Assembly (NCBI RefSeq): GCF_018919385.1
Contig: NZ_JAHLMF010000007.1
Span: 62,001-126,000 of the forward strand
Source: Geomonas diazotrophica
Lineage (GTDB): Bacteria > Desulfobacterota > Desulfuromonadia > Geobacterales > Geobacteraceae
DNA: 64,000 nt
Direction: 5' to 3'
In this document: piece after piece, positions 27,870 through 37,088 of the stretch
Numbering within the stretch: the stretch's first letter is position 1
How the letters are laid out: every line of letters begins with the position of its first letter
The notes under the pieces: model-generated
Seen by the model: the letters and a program-made list of their open reading frames with translations, nothing else
Told to the model about the DNA's origin: nothing
The model's database searches: none
Program-made: the position numbers and the translations under genes

Positions 27870-28379
27870 TCAATCTGAGAGAAGCGCCTGAGCCATGGTG
27901 AGCCGCTCCGGCCCCGGGAAGGACTGCAGGTACAGCGCGTTGACCGTGGCCAGCATCATGTTCAGCCGCTCCAGGTCCATGACGGCGCTGCCGGGGATGC
28001 TGGGGAGCCCCTGGAAGTTTTCGGGGCAGAAGTCGACCGACCTTTCCCCCTCGCGCAAGAGCAGAAGCGGAAGGCCGTGGGTGCGGCAGATGATCGGCCG
28101 GGCCTGGTAGAGCAGGCAGAGCCCGTCATGGAGCAGCGGGCAGGGGGAGCCTTCCCGTGTCTCCCGGGCCTTGGCGCGGACCAGTTCGGCCTGCTCGGCA
28201 GGGAGCTCTCGCAGCGCTTTCCTGAGCGCGGCGGCTTCCACGGCGAAGATGGAGAGATGGCGGCAGCAGGCGTCGCAGCCTGCGCGGCAGGTGATGTATG
28301 CGCTGAAGGTTTCCGAGGTGCGCCGGCAGATCTCGTCGACGCGGGAGAGCAGGGCGAGGTAGTTTTCCAATCCGGTCAT
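27870..28379 (-). CDS. YkgJ family cysteine cluster protein (second copy)
   Basis: The 169-residue protein has the CRAGCDACCRHLSIF cluster (about 31-40) and the later CPLLHDGLCLLYQARPIICRTHG motif. These are the conserved cysteines of the YkgJ putative metal-chelating domain. The ATG overlaps the stop codon of the upstream response regulator (ATGA), so the two are translationally coupled. The similar protein at 2026-2706 is a distant paralogue. Confidence 0.8.
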   Translation of the reverse strand: MTGLENYLALLSRVDEICRRTSETFSAYITCRAGCDACCRHLSIFAVEAAALRKALRELPAEQAELVRAKARETREGSPCPLLHDGLCLLYQARPIICRTHGLPLLLLREGERSVDFCPENFQGLPSIPGSAVMDLERLNMMLATVNALYLQSFPGPERLTMAQALLSD

Positions 28380-28792
28380 GCTTGCTCGGGGCCGCGCAGG
28401 GTCTTGCTGAACTCTTCCATGAGCTGCTTGTTCAGGTAGAAATATGGTTTCTCGATGGTGCCGCTGAAGCCGAAGCTCTGGTAGTTCATCATGACCGGGT
28501 CGTCGGTGCGGCCGCTGGACACGTACCCCCTGGCGCCGGGATCTATCTCGAGCAGACGCTGCATCGCCTCCTGCCCTCCCATCCCCCCGGGGATGTTCAA
28601 ATCCAGGATCACGGCGGCAAAGGCGTCGCCCGCTTGGTGCCGCTCGCGGTAGATCTCCACGGCCTGGGCGCCGTCGTTGGCGAACTCGACCTCGAAACCG
28701 TAGCGCTTCAAGGTTTCCCCCGCTACGAACCGGACCATCTCGTCGTCGTCCATGACCAGTACTTTGGCCGGCCGCTGGTTCTCATTTCCCAT
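28376..28792 (-). CDS. Single-domain response regulator
   Basis: The 138-residue protein is a receiver domain: acidic pair VMDDDE (about 15-17), phospho-acceptor in VILDLNIPGGMGG (Asp about 62), SSGR in place of the usual T/SSG, and KPYFY lysine. Receivers of this form usually occur at the end of hybrid kinases, so it may accept phosphate from a hybrid kinase elsewhere. It has no output domain; coupling to the YkgJ gene is by a four-base overlap. No clear SD is seen. Confidence 0.8.
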   Translation of the reverse strand: MGNENQRPAKVLVMDDDEMVRFVAGETLKRYGFEVEFANDGAQAVEIYRERHQAGDAFAAVILDLNIPGGMGGQEAMQRLLEIDPGARGYVSSGRTDDPVMMNYQSFGFSGTIEKPYFYLNKQLMEEFSKTLRGPEQA

Positions 28793-28919
28793 AACAAGTT
28801 ACCCTAGTTACACGGTTGTTAAGCTGCTTTGGACGTGCTATTAATCTATAGCCGGTATGTCCGTGCCTGGCAAGTGACTTTTTTACTAGCGAAATCAAAT
28901 CTGTTCAAGGAGAACTGCA

Positions 28920-29402
28920 ATGGCCAAGGTGAAGTCGCCGGTCACGGCTGCCGTCCGGGTACTGCGGCAGGCGGGGGTTGCCTTCGGCGAGCACCCCTAC
29001 CAATACGAGGAGAAGGGGGGGACCGCCGTGTCGGCGCGCGAGCTTGGCGTCGACGAGCACAGCGTGATCAAGACCCTCGTCATGGAGGACGAGACCAAGG
29101 CGCCGCTCGTGGTGCTGATGCACGGCGACCTCCAGGTATCCACCAAGGAACTGGCGCGCGCCATCGGCGTCAAGAGCGTCGCCCCCTGCACCCCCGACAC
29201 CGCCAACCGCCACTCCGGCTACATGGTGGGGGGGACCTCCCCCTTCGGCACCAGGAAGCCGATGCCGGTCTACATCGAAGAGAGCATCCTCGACCTGCCG
29301 CTCGTCTACATAAACGGCGGCAGCCGCGGCTTCCTGGTCTCCCTCCCTCCCTCCGAGCTGCAGCGGGTGCTGAAGCCGGTCCCGGTCAAGGTGGGGATCT
29401 AG
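28920..29402 (+). CDS. ybaK: YbaK/EbsC aminoacyl-tRNA deacylase (Cys-tRNA(Pro) type)
   Basis: The 160-residue protein matches YbaK: SPVTAAVRVLRQAGVAF, the catalytic lysine in HSVIKTLVM, GDLQVSTKELARA, and the GG-TSPFGTRKPMPVYIEE motif. The enzyme hydrolyses Cys-tRNA(Pro) formed by prolyl-tRNA synthetase. AGGAG precedes the ATG. The sirtuin gene starts two bases after the stop, so the two genes form an operon. Confidence 0.88.
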   Translation: MAKVKSPVTAAVRVLRQAGVAFGEHPYQYEEKGGTAVSARELGVDEHSVIKTLVMEDETKAPLVVLMHGDLQVSTKELARAIGVKSVAPCTPDTANRHSGYMVGGTSPFGTRKPMPVYIEESILDLPLVYINGGSRGFLVSLPPSELQRVLKPVPVKVGI

Positions 29403-29404
29403 GC

Positions 29405-30244
29405 GTGGCCGCCGGTCTCGCGGCACTCTTTAGGGAAGCGGCCGAGTCGGTGGCCGGCGCACAGGCGCTCGTTGTTACCGCGGGCGCCGGCATGGGGGTT
29501 GATTCCGGCCTCCCCGACTTTCGCGGCGACACCGGTTTTTGGAGCGCCTATCCCCTGTACCGCCGCCTCGGCATCAGCTTCGTCGACGCCGCCAACCCGG
29601 AACACTTCGAACGCGACCCCGCCTTCGGCTGGGGCTTTTACGGCCACCGCACCAACCTCTACCGCGCCACGGTCCCCCACGCCGGCTTTGCGCTCCTGCT
29701 TGACTGGGCCGCCCGCTTCGGCCTGGAGCTGTTCGTCGCCACCTCCAACGTGGACGGCCAGTTCCAGAAAGCCGGTTTCGCCGGGGACGCCGTCCTGGAG
29801 TTCCACGGCTCCATCCATCACCTGCAGTGCACCGGTCCCTGCTGCAACCGGATCTGGGACAACCGCGAACAGTTCCGGATCGACGAGGATACCATGCGCG
29901 CCGACCACGTGCCCCTTTGTCCCCGCTGCGGCAGGGCGGCGCGTCCCAACATCCTCATGTTCGGGGACTACGCCTGGATCGAGGAGCGCACCGCGCGGCA
30001 GCAGGAGCGCTTCCGGCAGTTCCTTTCCCGCCAATCCGGCAGGCGCGTCGTGGTCGTCGAGCTGGGGGCCGGGACCGCCATCCCCACCGTGCGAGCCGCC
30101 AGCGAGCGGATCGGCTCCCTCTCCGGCGCCCGGGTGATCCGCATCAACCCGCGCGAGCCGCAGGTCCGCGCACCGCACCTCTCCCTTCCCTGCGGGGCAC
30201 TCGAGGGGCTAACCGGGATCGACGCGTTGTTGCGGCGGGATTAG
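29405..30244 (+). CDS. Sir2-family NAD-dependent protein deacetylase
   Basis: About 279 residues. The Rossmann core shows GAGMGVDSGLPDFRG, SNVDGQFQKAGF, and the catalytic His in EFHGSIHHLQC. The zinc site is formed by CTGPCC and CPRCG. The NAD-binding GAGTAIPT-VRAASE and RINPREPQ follow. The enzyme removes acyl groups from protein lysines with NAD+. The start is the GTG at 29405, three bases after ybaK ends. The Ala-for-Ser or Asp changes in the first motif are common in the bacterial U-type sirtuins. Confidence 0.85.
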   Translation: MAAGLAALFREAAESVAGAQALVVTAGAGMGVDSGLPDFRGDTGFWSAYPLYRRLGISFVDAANPEHFERDPAFGWGFYGHRTNLYRATVPHAGFALLLDWAARFGLELFVATSNVDGQFQKAGFAGDAVLEFHGSIHHLQCTGPCCNRIWDNREQFRIDEDTMRADHVPLCPRCGRAARPNILMFGDYAWIEERTARQQERFRQFLSRQSGRRVVVVELGAGTAIPTVRAASERIGSLSGARVIRINPREPQVRAPHLSLPCGALEGLTGIDALLRRD

Positions 30245-30251
30245 CCGGGGG

Positions 30252-30273
30252 GGGGCGAATGATTATTCGCCCC
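30252..30273. repeat. REP-like palindrome, copy 1 (GGGGCGAAT-GATT-ATTCGCCCC)
   Basis: A 9-bp inverted repeat with a GATT loop directly follows the sirtuin stop. It is followed by CTACAGTG, a tail also seen at copy 4 (39370-39387). Together with 30298-30331 and 39310-39329 it belongs to a dispersed palindrome family. Confidence 0.8.
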
Positions 30274-30297
30274 TACAGTGGCTGACGATTGCGGGGT

Positions 30298-30331
30298 TTT
30301 GTTGGGGCGAATAACTATTCGCCCCAACAAA
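30298..30331. repeat. REP-like palindrome, copy 2
   Basis: A perfect 16-bp inverted repeat TTTGTTGGGGCGAATA / TATTCGCCCCAACAAA with an AC spacer. The core GGGGCGAAT/ATTCGCCCC is the same as in copy 1, but the outer arms are different. It could act as a transcription stop between the sirtuin gene and dusB. Confidence 0.8.
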
Positions 30332-30484
30332 CGGGGTCGTCCTTCGAATTTTCCCTCTCCCATGTCCGATTTTCCTGATGCATTCCCCTCTTTTCCGTAT
30401 ACGCCCGCCATAAAAAACCCTTGCGTTTTAAATTCTTAGTTGCTAGTATGCACATTTTTTAGGCAGATAAGGAAGTTATCACAT

Positions 30485-31450
30485 ATGCAAAACACCGTGG
30501 CCATCGGCTCTCTTACCTTGAAGAATCGGGTATTTCTGGCCCCTATGGCCGGCATCACCAACCTCCCCATGCGCATCATCGCTCGCGAGGGGGGAGCCTC
30601 CCTCACCTTTACCGAGATGGTCAGCGTCAACGGCCTGACCAGGGAGGGGCGCAAGAGTTTCGATCTGCTGAAGACCACCCCCGAGGATCGCCCGATCGGC
30701 ATGCAGCTTTTCGGCGACGAGCCGGAGATGCTGGCCGAGGCGGCGCGGCTGGTCGAGGGGTACGGAGAACTGATCGACATCAACATGGGGTGCCCGGTGA
30801 AGAAGGTGGTCGGCACCGGCGCCGGCAGCGCCCTCATGAAGGACCCGGTCAAGGTGGGGCGGATCGTCCGTTGCGTGCGCAAGGCGACGGCACTCCCCTT
30901 CACGGTGAAGATCAGGACCGGATGGGTCTGCGGCGACGACACCTTCCTCGAGGTGGGGCGGATCGCACAGGAAGAGGGGTGCGACGCCATCACCCTGCAT
31001 CCCAGGAGCCGGGCCCAGATGTTCGAGGGGAAGGCGAACTGGGCGAAGATAGGGGAATTGAAGAGTGCCCTGAAGATCCCGGTGATCGGCAGCGGCGACC
31101 TCTTCAGCGCGGACGACGTGGTCCGCATGATCCAGGAAACCGGTTGCGATGCGGTGATGGTAGCCCGCGGCGCGATGGGGAATCCCTGGCTGTTCCGGGA
31201 GGCGCTCGCCCTTATGGCCGGCGAGGTACCGGTGCCGCCGACGGTGGCGGAACGACTTGCGGTTGCCCGCAGGCATTTCGAGCTCTTCACCGAGTTCGAG
31301 GGGGGCAGGGTGGCCCTGATGGAGATGCGCAAGCATCTTGCCTGGTATTCCAAGGGGCTTCCGGGAGCCGCGCAGTTCCGTGCCGCGGTGAACCGGATCG
31401 AGCATGCTGCCGAGCTTGTCGGGGCGATGGAGGAGTTCTTTGATGGCTGA
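30485..31450 (+). CDS. dusB: tRNA-dihydrouridine synthase DusB (NifR3-like)
   Basis: The 321-residue TIM-barrel protein has LAPMAGITNLPMR, INMGCPVKKVVGTGAGSALM (with the catalytic Cys in GCP), TVKIRTGW, TLHPRSRAQMFEG, and GSGDLFSADD-GCDAVMVARGAMGNPWLF. It reduces uridine in tRNA D-loops with FMN and NADPH. I start at the ATG at 30485 (AAGGAAG upstream) instead of the track start at 30440. It is the first gene of the dusB-ntrB-ntrC group; NtrB overlaps its end by eight bases. Confidence 0.93.
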   Translation: MQNTVAIGSLTLKNRVFLAPMAGITNLPMRIIAREGGASLTFTEMVSVNGLTREGRKSFDLLKTTPEDRPIGMQLFGDEPEMLAEAARLVEGYGELIDINMGCPVKKVVGTGAGSALMKDPVKVGRIVRCVRKATALPFTVKIRTGWVCGDDTFLEVGRIAQEEGCDAITLHPRSRAQMFEGKANWAKIGELKSALKIPVIGSGDLFSADDVVRMIQETGCDAVMVARGAMGNPWLFREALALMAGEVPVPPTVAERLAVARRHFELFTEFEGGRVALMEMRKHLAWYSKGLPGAAQFRAAVNRIEHAAELVGAMEEFFDG

Positions 31451-32528
31451 CCGGTTGGAGAACTATTACGCGAATGTGGTCGACAGCGTGGGCGACGGTG
31501 TCATCGTCCTTGACAACACCGGCGCCGTGACGCTCGTGAACCCTGCTGCCGAGGAGCTGGCCGGCGTCTCCAGGCGCCAGGCGCTGGGGCATCTCTTCAG
31601 CGAGATCTTCAAGGACGACGCCGCCCTCAACGAGCTGGTGGCCAAGACCGTCAGCACCGGGATGTCCGTCTCCGACCACGAGAACATCGTGCTCAAAAGG
31701 GGAGGGCGGATCACCCCGGTGGGTACCAGCACCTCGCCGCTTTTGAGCTCCAACGGCGAGCGTATCGGCACCATCGTGCTCCTGCGCGACCTCACCAACG
31801 TGCGCGAGCTCGAGAGCGCCGTGCGCCAGGCGGACCGTCTCTCCTCGCTGGGCGCGCTCGCCGCGGGGCTCGCCCACGAGATCAAGAACCCGCTGGGGGG
31901 GATCAAGGGGGCGGCCCAGCTCCTGGAGATGGAATTCCCGGACAACGAAGACCTGAGGGAGTACGTGCGGGTCATGCTGAAGGAGGTGCAGCGGGTCAAC
32001 CTGATCGTCGAGGAGCTGCTCGGCCTCGCCTCCCCCGGGCGTCTTAAGCTCGGCAAGGTGAACCTGCACCGGGTCCTCTCCGACATCGTCCTGTTGCAGA
32101 AAAACGCCTGCGAGGGGAAGGAGCTCTACCTGCAGCAGTACTTCGACCCGAGCATCCCCCCGATACTGGCTGACGAGGCCCTCTTGACCCAGCTGTTCCT
32201 GAACCTGATCAAGAACGCCATGGAGGCCGTGGGGACCGGCGGCGTGGTCAAGGTGACCAGCCGGGTCCTGGCCGACTACGCCCTGACCCAGAAGGGGGAG
32301 CGGCGGGCGCGCATGGTTGCCATCGACATCTCCGACAACGGTCCCGGCATCCCTTCCGACGTCCTGGAGAACATGTTCACCCCGTTTTTCACCACCAAGT
32401 CCCAGGGGACGGGGCTCGGTCTGGCCATCTGCCAGAAGATCGTGTCCGAACACCGCGGCATGATCAGGGTCGATTCCGGTCCCTCCCGCGGCACCGTCTT
32501 CACCGTCATGCTGCCGCTGGTACAATAA
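31443..32528 (+). CDS. ntrB: NtrB-like nitrogen-regulation sensor histidine kinase
   Basis: The 361-residue cytosolic kinase has a PAS domain (about 10-115), a HisKA domain with LAHEIKNPLGGIKGAAQLLE (His145), and an HATPase domain with N box LFLNLIKNAMEAV, DNGPGIP and GTGLGLAIC. The order dusB-ntrB-ntrC is the classic nifR3-ntrB-ntrC unit. It is expected to phosphorylate NtrC when nitrogen is limiting. The ATG at 31443 overlaps the end of dusB, preceded by GGAGGAG. The gap to ntrC is unusually long at about 200 bases and carries the heptamer arrays. Confidence 0.88.
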   Translation: MADRLENYYANVVDSVGDGVIVLDNTGAVTLVNPAAEELAGVSRRQALGHLFSEIFKDDAALNELVAKTVSTGMSVSDHENIVLKRGGRITPVGTSTSPLLSSNGERIGTIVLLRDLTNVRELESAVRQADRLSSLGALAAGLAHEIKNPLGGIKGAAQLLEMEFPDNEDLREYVRVMLKEVQRVNLIVEELLGLASPGRLKLGKVNLHRVLSDIVLLQKNACEGKELYLQQYFDPSIPPILADEALLTQLFLNLIKNAMEAVGTGGVVKVTSRVLADYALTQKGERRARMVAIDISDNGPGIPSDVLENMFTPFFTTKSQGTGLGLAICQKIVSEHRGMIRVDSGPSRGTVFTVMLPLVQ

Positions 32529-32530
32529 CG

Positions 32531-32563
32531 GCCGTTCCACGTTCTATGTTCCAGGTTCTACGT
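32531..32563 (+). repeat. Heptamer array, left arm (CGTTCTA type)
   Basis: Four heptamers, CGTTCCA-CGTTCTA-TGTTCCA-GGTTCTA, start just after the ntrB stop. They are the reverse complement of the TAGAACG array at 32681-32712, so the two could fold into a long imperfect stem in the ntrB-ntrC transcript. Confidence 0.75.
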
Positions 32564-32680
32564 CAGAAGCAATGAGGCTTCTGCGAGTTCACGGGATCTT
32601 GCATACGAGCACAAACGGCAAAGATAAGTCTAACGTCCTATGCTCTACCTAAGTTTGAAGCAGCGCCGCTTCAGGTTTCA

Positions 32681-32712
32681 ACTTAGAACGTAGAACGTAG
32701 AACATAGAACGG
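32681..32712 (+). repeat. Heptamer array, right arm (TAGAACG type)
   Basis: Four consecutive heptamers, TAGAACG-TAGAACG-TAGAACA-TAGAACG, end 15 bases before the ntrC start. The spacing from the left arm is about 115 bases. Confidence 0.8.
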
Positions 32713-32727
32713 TTTCTAGGAGTTTAT

Positions 32728-34164
<1,437 letters not shown>

Positions 34165-34260
34165 CAGGCAGGCTGAGGCTGAGTCAAAGATACAGAAGAA
34201 CCGTTCCTATTCTTCCCCTTAGTCTTAATCTTTATCTTAATCTGCTTCTAGGAGGCTCCC

Positions 34261-34827
34261 ATGACGACCCTGATGGACAGGTTTTTTCTGGAAAGAGAGA
34301 GTGCGCAACTGGTGGTGGTCGACGTGCAGGACAAGCTCTGCCGCGCCATGGACGAGAAGGTGCTGGGGAAACTGACCGGGAACATCTCGATCCTCCTCGA
34401 CGCGGCGGCCGAGCTGGGCATCCCCGCCCTCGCCACCGAGCAGTACGTCAAGGGGCTCGGGGAGACTGTCCCCTCCCTGAAGGGGAAGCTCTGCACGCCG
34501 AGCCTGGAGAAGATGACCTTCAGCTGCTGCGGCGGCGAGGGCTTTCTGGAGACGCTGGAGAAAAACGGCAGGCGTCAGGTGATCCTGACCGGGATGGAGA
34601 CCCACGTCTGCGTGCTGCAGACCGCGCTGGAGCTGTTGTCGCGCGGCTACGTGGTGCACCTGGTGGTCGATGCGGTGATGAGCCGGAAGAAGCACAACTG
34701 GGAGATCGCGCTGCAGACCATGACCCAGGCCGGTGCGGTGATGACTTCCACCGAGTCGGTCCTGTTCCAGTTGCTGCGCGTCGCCGGTACCGAGGAGTTC
34801 AAGAAGCTTTCTAAACTCGTGAGGTAG
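34261..34827 (+). CDS. Isochorismatase-like cysteine hydrolase
   Basis: The 188-residue protein has the isochorismatase-hydrolase fold: VVDVQDKL (catalytic Asp), a central FSCCGGEGF-LETL section, and THVCVLQTALELL (nucleophile Cys about 121). Family members hydrolyse isochorismate, nicotinamide or similar amides. The substrate is not clear. AGGAGG precedes the ATG. It overlaps the convergent receiver-PilZ gene by 17 bases at the 3' end. Confidence 0.82.
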   Translation: MTTLMDRFFLERESAQLVVVDVQDKLCRAMDEKVLGKLTGNISILLDAAAELGIPALATEQYVKGLGETVPSLKGKLCTPSLEKMTFSCCGGEGFLETLEKNGRRQVILTGMETHVCVLQTALELLSRGYVVHLVVDAVMSRKKHNWEIALQTMTQAGAVMTSTESVLFQLLRVAGTEEFKKLSKLVR

Positions 34828-35521
34828 GGGGCAGGGTACTGACGTAGTGGTCGATCCGCTCGCGGTCGGTCTCGGAGATCCCGATGAACTGGACGCCCAA
34901 GCCTTCCGGGAGCGTGCTCTTTCTGCGGGCCTTGCTGGTGTTGAGCCAGGCGATTCGCGCTTTGGTCTGGATGACGGTGCTCACCGGTTCGGGCAGCACG
35001 AAGAGCAGTTCCAGCTGGGTGCCTTGTTCGAGGTCGACGTCGGTGGCGAGGTAGAGGCCGTTTTGGCTGAGGTTGATGCAAAAGCCTGAGAGGGTGAGGC
35101 CGAAAGCACGGAACTTCACGTTGAAGCGGCAGCTCCCCCTTCTGTCGCGCCGGTCCACGGCGGGCAGGTGCTTGCGGGCTGCCTCCAGGAAAATAAGGCG
35201 ATCCAATGGTTTGAAGAGGATATCGTCGCAGCCCGCCTCAAGGCAGAGCTGGCGATCGGCCTCCTTCCCTTCAGAAGCGGTGAGTATCACCGCGGTGGAG
35301 AGTCGGGGGTCTTTTTTTATGGCGCGGCAGCAGTCGGCGCCGTCCATCACCGGCATGTGCAGGTCCATGATCACCAGGTCCGGGTGCTGTTCCCGGCAGA
35401 TGCACAGTGCCTCCTCGCCGTTTCTGGCGGTAAAGACGTCGACCGCGGAGAGTGAGAGGAAGTCCTTCTCGAGTTCCAGGAACATGCTCACGTCATCGAC
35501 CAGCAGGACCTTGTGTGCCAC
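34811..35521 (-). CDS. Receiver-PilZ response regulator
   Basis: The 236-residue protein has a receiver (1-120; VLLVDDVSMFLELEK, LVIMDLHMPVMDG, LKPLDR) joined to a PilZ domain (about 130-230) with the RRDRRGSCR motif (Arg-rich RxxxR) and NLSQNGLYL (D/NxSxxG). These residues bind cyclic-di-GMP. It may therefore combine phosphorelay and c-di-GMP input in controlling motility or surface behaviour. The start is GTG at 35521, preceded by GTAGGAG. It overlaps the convergent isochorismatase gene. Confidence 0.88.
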   Translation of the reverse strand: MAHKVLLVDDVSMFLELEKDFLSLSAVDVFTARNGEEALCICREQHPDLVIMDLHMPVMDGADCCRAIKKDPRLSTAVILTASEGKEADRQLCLEAGCDDILFKPLDRLIFLEAARKHLPAVDRRDRRGSCRFNVKFRAFGLTLSGFCINLSQNGLYLATDVDLEQGTQLELLFVLPEPVSTVIQTKARIAWLNTSKARRKSTLPEGLGVQFIGISETDRERIDHYVSTLPPTSRV

Positions 35522-35612
35522 GTGTACTCCTACTTCGGTACCAACAAGCGTTTAGGATGAGGGGGAAAGTGGAACAAATCTGCCACGAAGCGCCGCACGA
35601 GCCCTCACGTCT

Positions 35613-35630
35613 TCCCCTTTGCAAAGGGGA
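35613..35630. repeat. Perfect 18-bp palindrome TCCCCTTTGCAAAGGGGA
   Basis: This intergenic palindrome lies in a short C/G-rich stretch between the receiver-PilZ gene start and the terminator of the enoyl-reductase gene, and is followed by GACAGAGGGGATTTGCC. The ccctttgcaaaggg core is a type of intergenic repeat seen in many bacterial genomes. Confidence 0.6.
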
Positions 35631-35650
35631 GACAGAGGGGATTTGCCTGT

Positions 35651-35677
35651 AAAAAAAGGGGGCGAAATACGCCCCCC
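35651..35677 (-). terminator. Rho-independent terminator of the FabMG-like gene
   Basis: On the minus strand, 7-bp stem GGGGGCG/CGCCCCC with a TATTT loop is followed by seven T residues, 14 bases past the stop codon. Confidence 0.9.
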
Positions 35678-35690
35678 GATTGCCTGCCGA

Positions 35691-36974
35691 TTACCCTTTC
35701 GCCAGCGTCTTCGCGATCACGTCGTGGTTGAGCCAGAAGACCGGCGCCTGCGGCTGCCAGGAACTGTTGAACATGAGGCTCCCTACCCCCTGGAACACGG
35801 CGCGGGAGAGCACGGCGCAGACGATCTCCTTCTGATCCGCGTTCATGCTGATCAGCTCGGCGGAGGTGTTCAGCATGTACTCCTGCTGCTCCGGCTTGTT
35901 GTGCTGCGGCCAGCTCTCGAAGTCGCGGGTGCTGGTCACAAGCTCCGAGGTGAGGTAGGTGTTGGCGATCTGCAGCAGATCGTCGATGGTCACCCCTTCG
36001 CGCAAAAGGGCCTGGCACTCCTTGAGCACCGACTCCACCCCTTCCGCGCGCAGCGCGGCCATCAGGGGGTACAGGGAGTTCTCGACGCCGAGGAAGAGGG
36101 CGCTCGAGTTGGTGAGGATCTCGGGGCAGTTGTAGACGGTCGCCTTGATCCCCTTTTCCCACGCCTCGATGGCGATGTCTTCCAGGCGGATCTTGGCCCA
36201 CCCCTGCAGGTACGGTGTGTAGGACTGCCAGGTGACGACGCCGTCGATGAGCACGGCGGTGCCGTGGTAGCCGTAGGCCGCGTAGCTGGTCTGGTGCTTC
36301 TCCCTGAGACCGGCGGTGGCGTCGATGAGGTAACGGAAGGTGTCCGCGGTCACCTCGTTGAAGCTTGCCTCGCACAGTTTCCCCATGTCGGAGTTCCAGA
36401 ACGCCTCCGAGGAGAGGAAACGGTCCCCCTGTCCCTTGAAGAGCTTGTTCAGGATCGGCATGAAGACGCGGGCGCGCGGGATGCCGCCGGCCATGGTGTG
36501 GACCACGAGCAGGTTGCTCCCGGCCGGGATCATCTTTTCCAGTTCTGCCACGACGGCAGTGAGGTTCTTGCAAAAGCGCTCGGTGCCGCGCTTCTTGGAG
36601 TACTCGATCTCCGCCGGGTCGAGCTTGATCGAGCCCCAGTCGTCCGGCTTGACCCCCTTGAAACGGTCCACCGGAGAGACGCCGTCCTGGCCGGGCTCCA
36701 TGTCGAAACCGGCCTCCAGCGGGATGTTGATGATCTTCCCCCCGAGGCCCGCCTCGGCGGTGGCGAGCTCTTCCTCGTTGAGCGGACGGAGCGTGCCGTC
36801 CGCATCGCGCCTCCCGACGGTGGCGCCGATGACGGTCATCCCCTTCGCCCTGGCCTCGTCCACGATGCCGTTGGCGTAGCCGCGGCCGAACAGCTCGCCG
36901 CAGAGAAACAGCACGTCCCCTTCCTTATATCCGGCGCACGCCGGCACTTCCGTCATTGCATGGTATCTGCTCAT
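35691..36974 (-). CDS. Enoyl-ACP reductase, FabMG family (candidate)
   Basis: The 427-residue cytosolic protein starts with GYKEGDVLFLCGELFGRGYANGIVDEA, a Rossmann-like N-terminus, followed by GATVGRRDADGTLRPLN and a body without strong motifs. From memory this pattern belongs to the FabMG family of enoyl-ACP reductases, known from a metagenomic triclosan-resistance screen and found in several Desulfuromonadota; I could not verify the match. If so, the organism has two enoyl reductases of different type (fabI at 26279). AAGGA precedes the ATG at 36974, and a strong terminator follows. Confidence 0.6.
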   Translation of the reverse strand: MSRYHAMTEVPACAGYKEGDVLFLCGELFGRGYANGIVDEARAKGMTVIGATVGRRDADGTLRPLNEEELATAEAGLGGKIINIPLEAGFDMEPGQDGVSPVDRFKGVKPDDWGSIKLDPAEIEYSKKRGTERFCKNLTAVVAELEKMIPAGSNLLVVHTMAGGIPRARVFMPILNKLFKGQGDRFLSSEAFWNSDMGKLCEASFNEVTADTFRYLIDATAGLREKHQTSYAAYGYHGTAVLIDGVVTWQSYTPYLQGWAKIRLEDIAIEAWEKGIKATVYNCPEILTNSSALFLGVENSLYPLMAALRAEGVESVLKECQALLREGVTIDDLLQIANTYLTSELVTSTRDFESWPQHNKPEQQEYMLNTSAELISMNADQKEIVCAVLSRAVFQGVGSLMFNSSWQPQAPVFWLNHDVIAKTLAKG

Positions 36975-37057
36975 CTAGGTTCCTTTCTATGTTGGTGTGC
37001 TTCTCCCCCCGCAGGTGGAGAAGGGGAGGGGGATAGGTAGCCGTTCTCCCTCCCTGA

Positions 37058-37077
37058 CCCTCCCCCTTCGGGGAGGG
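37058..37077. terminator. GC hairpin after dnaB
   Basis: An 8-bp stem CCCTCCCC/GGGGAGGG with a CTTC loop lies about 12 bases after the dnaB stop codon. It has no T tract and belongs to the family of C-rich intergenic hairpins. Confidence 0.5.
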
Positions 37078-37088
37078 AACGAAACAGC

